This document shows positions 58,611 to 64,000 of a DNA stretch of 64,000 nt, one piece after another. This DNA comes from Microbacterium terrisoli (lineage in GTDB: Bacteria; Actinomycetota; Actinomycetes; Actinomycetales; Microbacteriaceae), in NCBI RefSeq assembly GCF_030866805.1, contig NZ_CP133019.1, positions 3,286,001 to 3,350,000 of the forward strand. Reading direction: 5' to 3'. The notes beneath the pieces were generated by a model that made no database searches, had not been told where the DNA came from, and saw only the letters and a list, made by a program, of their open reading frames with translations. Made by a program: the position numbers and the translations under genes. Every line of letters starts with the position of its first letter. The first letter of the stretch is position 1.

Positions 58611-59747
58611 TCACTCGACCCGGGTCAGGGCGCCGTCCTTGACGACCAACGTGATCATCGGGATGGCAGGGGGCCGGCGGTCCGCACCGAAGGCGAAGTC
58701 GCCGAAGCGCACGCTGGGCAGCTTCTTGTCGGCTTTCAAACCCTTCAGCACGCCCGCACGGGTCGCGCCGCCCTGATTCGCGGCGGCCACCAGTTCGGTG
58801 ACGGCGTCGTAGGCTCCGGCCTCGAACTGGTTGGGCAGGTCGCCGTCATACTTCTTCTGGAAGGCCTCGACGAACGTCTTCACTGCGGGGACGTCGGACT
58901 CGGGCCACCATGCGTCGGTCGTGTAGACACCCTCCGAGTCGTCGCCGGTCAGGTCGATGGCGGTCTTGGAGAACTGCGAGGCGAACACCGGCACGTCCCA
59001 CCCGATCTGGCGGGCCTGCTTGATGATGGCGGACTCGTCGGGGTCGTACCCGATGATGTACAGCAGGTCGGGGTCGGAGGCCTTCACGTTCTGCAGCACC
59101 GACCGGAAGTCCGTGCTCGTGGGCAGATACGACGAGGTGGCGGTGAGTGTCGCGCCCTTGGCCGTGGCCTGCTTCTTGAAGATGCCGAAAGTCGTGGTAC
59201 CCCAGTCGGTGTTCTGGTAGAGCACGGCGATCTTGTCCGAGACCTTCACTGCCGCGTCTGCCTGAGCGGCCGCGGTGACGGACTGGCTCAGCTCGGGGGC
59301 GAAGGCGACCGTGCCGCCCTTGGTGAAGTCCGGCGACGAGCTGGTCGCCGCGTACTGCACGAGCCCGTTCGACTGATAGATCGGGGTGGCGGCCATCGAG
59401 GCAGGCGAGGAGAAGTCACCGATCTCTGCGATGACGCTGGAGTCGGAGACGATCTTCTGGGCCACGGTGACCGACTGCTTCGGGTCGGACTGCGAGTCGT
59501 ACCATGCCAGCTTCACGTCGCGGCCGTCGATGCCTCCGGCGGCGTTCACCTCGTCGAGGGCAACGGCGAACCCGCGCTTCCAGAACCCGCCGTACTCGGC
59601 GTTGATGCCGGTGACCGGACCTGACACGGCGAACGTGATGGGCCCATCGCCGGGGGCGGCTGCCGCTGTTCCTGCACAGCCGGCCATCAGCATCCCGGCG
59701 GTCGCAAGGATGGCGACGGCGGCGTATCGACGGGGGCGGGAGGGCAT
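58611..59747 (-). CDS. Amino-acid-type substrate-binding lipoprotein (LivK-like)
   Basis: This 378-residue protein has a lipobox (L-M-A-G-C24) and a type I periplasmic-binding fold (GFWKRGFAVALDEVNAAGGIDGRDVKLAWYDSQ, read in two parts). It captures the substrate for the fused permease. It heads the operon livK-HM-G-F-ahpD. Divergent to it, 172 bp away, is an FAD/NAD(P)-binding protein. Confidence 0.9.
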   Translation of the reverse strand: MPSRPRRYAAVAILATAGMLMAGCAGTAAAAPGDGPITFAVSGPVTGINAEYGGFWKRGFAVALDEVNAAGGIDGRDVKLAWYDSQSDPKQSVTVAQKIVSDSSVIAEIGDFSSPASMAATPIYQSNGLVQYAATSSSPDFTKGGTVAFAPELSQSVTAAAQADAAVKVSDKIAVLYQNTDWGTTTFGIFKKQATAKGATLTATSSYLPTSTDFRSVLQNVKASDPDLLYIIGYDPDESAIIKQARQIGWDVPVFASQFSKTAIDLTGDDSEGVYTTDAWWPESDVPAVKTFVEAFQKKYDGDLPNQFEAGAYDAVTELVAAANQGGATRAGVLKGLKADKKLPSVRFGDFAFGADRRPPAIPMITLVVKDGALTRVE

Positions 59748-59919
59748 AGCGGAACCTCGGAATCGATCAGTGGTTGACAGGTGAGTGGTCGCCGCCGATG
59801 TTAGCCAGATCGGCGGCGGGCCACATTCGGACTGTCACACGGCGTACCAATCCGACTCAGAGCGTCACATTTCCGCCTGGTCGGGCATCAACAGGCGCGG
59901 AATCGGGTTGGCTGTCTGT

Positions 59920-61764
59920 GTGGTTGCCAGGATCGCGTTGGTCGGAGTCGGGCCGCGTGGTGTGGCAGTCGCGGCTCGCCTCGTGGCCGACCGTGAGACG
60001 CTCGCACCCGGTCTGGCGCTGGTCGTCCATCTCATCGACGGTGTCGCCGTCGGGCCCGGGCGCACATGGCGTACCGACCAATCGCCGCATCTGCTGAACA
60101 ACACGTACTGCGCCGAGACGACCGTCTTCGCCGACGAGACCGTGCCCACGACGGGTCCGGCCGACGCCGGTCCGAGCCTCGCCGTCTGGGCGGCGCACGT
60201 GGCCGCCCACCCGGCCGCCTTCGATGACAGTCTCGTACGCGAGGCATCCGACGCCCGCCCGTGGTCATTCCCCTCCCGCCGTCTGCAGGGCGCGTACTAC
60301 CGGTGGGCGCTGGACGAAGTGATCGCGCATGCGCCGGCCGAGGTGACGTTCGTGGAGCATGTCGGCACGGTCGTCGCCCTCGACGATGACGTCGACGGCG
60401 CGCAGCGTCTGACCTTGGCCGACGGCGCCACGATCACCGCCGATGCGGTCGTCCTCGCACAGGGGCTGCTGACCTCGGATGCCGGTTCCGAAGCTCTGTC
60501 GCTGGCAGCGCAGGCATCGGCGCAGGCGGTGACATATATCGCTCCCGGCATGCCTGCCGAGCGCGATTGGGCCGGCCTCCCCGCCGGCGAGCGCGTCATC
60601 ATGCGCGGGCTCGGTGCGAACTTCTTCGACCTGATCGGGGTACTGTTCGAGGGCCGCGGTGGGCGGTTCGTGCGCCGGCCGGACGGCCGTCTGAGATACC
60701 TTCCCTCAGGTCGGGAGCCGCTGGTGTCGGCCGGCTCTCGACGCGGGCTGCCCTATCGCGGCAAGGCGTATTATCCCGATGGGCTGCCGGCCCCGGTCGA
60801 ACTGGCACGGTTCTCGGCCGTGCGCGAGCATGACCTGCTGCGCGCGCACGCCGGAAGGGCCGACGTCGACGCCGGCGAAGAGTTGCTGGCCGACATCCAT
60901 GCCGACTTCCGCGACCTGTTCGAGGCGGCGGCATCCACCCGTGGCCGAGGCGAACACTTCGATTGGCGGGCGATCGTCTTCCCCACCGATGGACGCACGT
61001 TCGCCGACGAGGCCTCTTGGGAACGGTTTCTGGACGACTACTTCGCCGCCGAGCTCGACCGCATCGGCAACCCTGACCTGAATCCGCACAAGATTGTGCA
61101 TCGCGCGATGGAGACCGCACGGCGGCGGCTCGCCCGGCTCGTGCTGGCACAGGTGATCGACCCGGTCTCGGTGGTGCGCGACCTGCAGCAGACCTTGCTG
61201 CCCGAGGGGCTGGTGCTGGCCAGCGGCCCGCCGCCAGAACGCGTGGAGCGGCTGATCGCGCTGCGCGAGTCGGGTCTTGTCGAGATCCTCGGTCCCGGCA
61301 TCGCCGTCGAGATCGGCGGCGGCGAGGTGGTCGCGACCACGACGATCCCCGGTCAGCGACGGCACGGGAGTGTGTTGGCCGAGGCGCGGATGACGCTGGG
61401 GAACCTGCGCACCTGCGACGACCCGCTGATCAGGCATCTGGTCGGCGGCGGGCAGGCGCGGTTCCACCGGGTGCACGCCGGCGACGCAGCGCTGGAGACC
61501 AACACGCTGGATGTGACCGCCGACGGATTCCTCATGGTGGATGCGGCAGGCCGGCCGCACCCGAAGCGTGTCGTGCTGGGGCCGCCCGCCGGCGACGTGC
61601 AGTTCTATTCGGCCATCGGCGCAGTGCCGCACACCGGCGACAAGATGCTCGCCGGTGCCGACCTGGCCGCGAGCCATGTTCTCAGAGTGGTCGCTGACCG
61701 CGCCTGCACCACCCCGCGCACCCCGCCCGCACGGCTCCGCGAATCACGCACCGCCCGGGTCTAG
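59920..61764 (+). CDS. FAD/NAD(P)-binding protein (NAD_binding_9-like)
   Basis: This protein of about 614 residues has an N-terminal dinucleotide fold (RIALVGVGPRGVAVAARL, residues 4-21) and the segment TWRTDQSPHLLNNTYCAETTVF that follows it in the NAD_binding_9 family. A long C-terminal half binds or positions the cofactor. Related proteins often sit beside ABC importers of small molecules. GTG 59920 is chosen because the fold begins there; there is no clear ribosome-binding site and GTG or TTG codons upstream are possible. It is 9 bp ahead of the amidohydrolase gene. Confidence 0.8.
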   Translation: MVARIALVGVGPRGVAVAARLVADRETLAPGLALVVHLIDGVAVGPGRTWRTDQSPHLLNNTYCAETTVFADETVPTTGPADAGPSLAVWAAHVAAHPAAFDDSLVREASDARPWSFPSRRLQGAYYRWALDEVIAHAPAEVTFVEHVGTVVALDDDVDGAQRLTLADGATITADAVVLAQGLLTSDAGSEALSLAAQASAQAVTYIAPGMPAERDWAGLPAGERVIMRGLGANFFDLIGVLFEGRGGRFVRRPDGRLRYLPSGREPLVSAGSRRGLPYRGKAYYPDGLPAPVELARFSAVREHDLLRAHAGRADVDAGEELLADIHADFRDLFEAAASTRGRGEHFDWRAIVFPTDGRTFADEASWERFLDDYFAAELDRIGNPDLNPHKIVHRAMETARRRLARLVLAQVIDPVSVVRDLQQTLLPEGLVLASGPPPERVERLIALRESGLVEILGPGIAVEIGGGEVVATTTIPGQRRHGSVLAEARMTLGNLRTCDDPLIRHLVGGGQARFHRVHAGDAALETNTLDVTADGFLMVDAAGRPHPKRVVLGPPAGDVQFYSAIGAVPHTGDKMLAGADLAASHVLRVVADRACTTPRTPPARLRESRTARV

Positions 61765-61773
61765 GCTCGGCCC

Positions 61774-62988
61774 ATGACGATCGACCTCGACGCGCTGTAC
61801 GTCGACCTGCACCGGCATCCGGAGCTGTCGTACCAAGAGACGCGCACCGCCGGCATCGCCGCCGAGCATCTGCGCGGTCTCGGCCTCGACGTCGAAGTGG
61901 GCGTGGGGCAGACCGGGGTCGTCGGCGTGCTGCGCAACGGTGACGGTCCGGTCGTGTGGCTGCGCGCCGACATGGACGCGCTGCCGGTCGAAGAGCAGAC
62001 CGGACTCGCCTACGCGAGCACCGAGACCGCCGTCGACCCCGCCGGCAACACCGTGCCGGTCATGCACGCTTGCGGGCACGACATGCACGTGACCGCGATG
62101 ATCGGCGCCGTCGAGCAGCTCATGGTCACGCGCAGCGAGTGGTCGGGCACCGTGGTCGTGCTGATGCAGCCGGCCGAGGAGTACGGGTCCGGTGCCCGGT
62201 CGATGCTCGACACGGGTCTGCTCGCGCGCTACCCGAAGCCCGACATCGTGCTCGGTCAGCACGTCGCGCCGCTGCCGGCGGGCATGGTCGGCCTGCGGGC
62301 GGGCACGCAGATGGCGGGCGCCGACGGCCTGACCATCACGCTGCATGGCCGCGGCGGTCACGGGTCCCGGCCCGAATCGACGGTCGACCCGGTCGTGATG
62401 GCGGCATCCACGATCATGCGACTGCAGACGATCGTCTCGCGCGAGGTCGACCCGCAGAAGGTCGCCGTGGTCACGGTGGGGTCGGTCCACGCCGGCCTGA
62501 AGAACAACATCATCGCCGACAAGGCCGTTCTCGAGCTCAGCCTGCGCTACACCGACGACGAGATGCGCGAGCACGTGCTTGCAGGCGTCGATCGGATCGT
62601 GCGCGCCGAGGCCGCGGCATCCGGCGCCGAGCGCGAGCCCGAATTCCACACCGACCACACGCTGCCCCCGACGATCAACGACGCCGACGCCACCTCGCGC
62701 GTCACCGCTGCTCTGCAGCGGGCTCTGGGCGAACAGAACGTCGTGGACTCCGGCATGGTCACCGGCAGCGAAGACGTGTCATGGTTCGCCCGCGACGCCG
62801 GCGCGCCGCTCGTGTTCTGGTTCTGGGGCGGGGCGGATGCCGCAGCCTACGCCGCCGCTGTGCACAACGGCACCGTCGAGGCCGACATCCCGACAAACCA
62901 CTCTCCCTTCTTCGCTCCGCTGATCCATCCGACCATCGACGTCGGCGTCACCGCGCTGGTCGCCGCCGCCCGGGAGTTCCTCGACTGA
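61774..62988 (+). CDS. M20 family amidohydrolase (HipO/AmaB-like)
   Basis: This 404-residue metallo-amidohydrolase has the metal motif M97-H-A-C-G-H-D-M-H105, the catalytic Glu pair EEYGSGA and the dimerisation domain with GRGGHGSRPESTVDPV. It cleaves N-acyl amino acids such as hippurate or N-acetyl derivatives. It follows the FAD gene after 9 bp and fits a catabolic locus with the importer. Confidence 0.9.
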   Translation: MTIDLDALYVDLHRHPELSYQETRTAGIAAEHLRGLGLDVEVGVGQTGVVGVLRNGDGPVVWLRADMDALPVEEQTGLAYASTETAVDPAGNTVPVMHACGHDMHVTAMIGAVEQLMVTRSEWSGTVVVLMQPAEEYGSGARSMLDTGLLARYPKPDIVLGQHVAPLPAGMVGLRAGTQMAGADGLTITLHGRGGHGSRPESTVDPVVMAASTIMRLQTIVSREVDPQKVAVVTVGSVHAGLKNNIIADKAVLELSLRYTDDEMREHVLAGVDRIVRAEAAASGAEREPEFHTDHTLPPTINDADATSRVTAALQRALGEQNVVDSGMVTGSEDVSWFARDAGAPLVFWFWGGADAAAYAAAVHNGTVEADIPTNHSPFFAPLIHPTIDVGVTALVAAAREFLD

Positions 62989-63036
62989 CGCGGGCGCGCC
63001 GCACTCGCCGTCGCGCCGGTGGCACATAATCGGAGC

Positions 63037-64000
63037 ATGGCCCCCGCGCGCAGCACGAACCAGCCGAGCATTCGAGATGTCGCCCTGCGCGCCGGCGTCT
63101 CGCACATGACCGTCTCGCGTGTGCTGAACGATTCCGACAACGTCAGCGCGGCCACACGCGACCGAGTGCAGACCGCGATCACCGAGCTGGACTTCCGCCC
63201 CAGCCGCACGGCGCGTGCGCTCGCGCGCGGCCACACGCAGGTGCTCGGCGTGCTCGACGCGACCGGCGGCCTGCTGTACGGGCCGAGCAGCACGATCAAC
63301 GCGATCGAACTGGCGGGGCGCACGGTCGGCTACTCCGTGACCATCGCCGGCGTCGACCCGAGCGATGCCGACAGCGTGCACGAAGCGCTCGCCCATCTGC
63401 TCAGTCAGGATGCCGCGGGCCTGATCATCATCGGCCCCAGTGCGCAGATCCGGCAGGCCGTGGCCGAAGCGCGGCCCGGTGTGCCGGTCGTGACGATGCA
63501 CGGCTCGGGAGAGACGGCAGCGTTCACCGAGCACGCCGACGCAGCCGCGGCAGCCGCACACCACCTGCTCGGCCTCGGCCACACGCGCATCGCGGTCATC
63601 ACCGGGCCCCTCGATTGGTCCGAAGCCGTCGCACGCCACGAAGGGTTCGCCCGGGCGCTCGCCGACGCCGGGCTCGAACCCATCGACGTGCAGTCCACCG
63701 ACTGGAGCGCGGCATCCGGCTACGACGCCGGGCTGAGGCTTCTGGACGGCGACCCGTTCACAGCGGTCTTCTGCGCGAACGACCAGATCGCGCTGGGCTT
63801 TCTGCACGCGGCGCACGAGCACGGCGTGCGCGTTCCCGACGACATCAGCGTCGTCGGCTTCGACGACACCCCCGAGAGCGCGCACTACACGCCGCCGCTG
63901 ACCACCCTCCGCCAGGACTTCGCCGAGGCCGGCCGTCGCGCGGTCGCGCTCGTGCTCGCAACACTGGCCGGAGACGACGCACCCGGCGCGCATCCTCCGA
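63037..64000 (+). CDS. LacI family transcriptional regulator (partial, runs off the window)
   Basis: The visible 321 codons start at ATG 63037 behind CGGAG. They encode a LacI helix-turn-helix (IRDVALRAGVSHMTVSRVLN, about 12-31) and most of the sensor domain (SGYDAGLRLL, CANDQIALGFLHAA, SVVGFDDTPES). It lies 48 bp after the amidohydrolase gene and may regulate that locus. The C-terminus lies past the window end. Confidence 0.9.
   Translation, partial: MAPARSTNQPSIRDVALRAGVSHMTVSRVLNDSDNVSAATRDRVQTAITELDFRPSRTARALARGHTQVLGVLDATGGLLYGPSSTINAIELAGRTVGYSVTIAGVDPSDADSVHEALAHLLSQDAAGLIIIGPSAQIRQAVAEARPGVPVVTMHGSGETAAFTEHADAAAAAAHHLLGLGHTRIAVITGPLDWSEAVARHEGFARALADAGLEPIDVQSTDWSAASGYDAGLRLLDGDPFTAVFCANDQIALGFLHAAHEHGVRVPDDISVVGFDDTPESAHYTPPLTTLRQDFAEAGRRAVALVLATLAGDDAPGAHPP

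Overview
This 64 kb window is high-GC actinobacterial chromosome. Product types, compact overlapping operons, frequent GTG starts and zinc-free ribosomal protein paralogues fit the family Microbacteriaceae, probably Microbacterium or a near relative. That placement is inference from gene content and style. No rRNA, tRNA, CRISPR array, transposase, integrase or phage structural gene was seen.

Left part (1-7072): a sugar-utilisation locus. A sugar-binding lipoprotein and the first codons of a permease lie behind two paralogous LacI repressors, all on the minus strand. A secreted multidomain glycoside hydrolase is divergent. Six copies of a CGAACCGGTTCG palindrome, one with a mismatch, tie the locus together as a local regulon. 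From 7297 to 13220 come ordinary genes: a YdcF-like protein, an MFS carrier, a methyltransferase with a DUF2249 protein, a LysR regulator divergent from a 47-codon ORF plus EamA exporter, and a rhomboid-like protease.

13377-16697: a 3.2 kb redox/iron block holding a YciE-like ferritin, a heme-oxygenase-like diiron protein, a CDGSH iron-sulfur protein and a GCS2-type carboxylate-amine ligase. It is bracketed by two copies of the 3' end of crcB, one in the intact gene and one in a decayed remnant. This looks like an acquired or rearranged segment and is my main candidate for an undescribed functional module. A universal stress protein and two fluoride-channel genes follow.

18022-28700: a TetR regulator with a decayed MFS gene behind it, a DUF6230/DUF6114 cell-surface operon, a 21-bp tandem repeat, a serine-hydrolase homologue lacking its catalytic motifs, a Pif1-like helicase, a CopD-CtaG fusion, HU, and a ribosomal protein operon (L28, L33, S14) made entirely of Cys-poor, zinc-independent forms. 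28805-32000 holds an SDR with its divergent XRE regulator, a DNA glycosylase and a glutamine amidotransferase.

32008-39448: metal homeostasis. A Fur/Zur-family regulator heads an operon with a YraQ/ArsP-like permease, a His-rich TIGR03943 partner and a beta-propeller-like protein. Next come a COG4705 membrane protein and a ZnuABC-type zinc importer with two Zur-like boxes. 39491-44342 encodes a branched-chain 2-oxoacid dehydrogenase (E1alpha, E1beta, E2) and a HisC-type aminotransferase. 44543-53617 holds a holin-like membrane protein, a flavin monooxygenase, a pirin, the fructose PTS operon (fruR-fruK-fruA) with a clear operator, two secreted proteins and a YceI protein.

Right part (53651-64000): a double-domain AhpD-like protein, a Liv-type ABC importer with fused permeases, an FAD/NAD(P)-binding protein, an M20 amidohydrolase and a LacI regulator cut by the window end. 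Together they suggest uptake and catabolism of an amide- or amino-acid-like compound.
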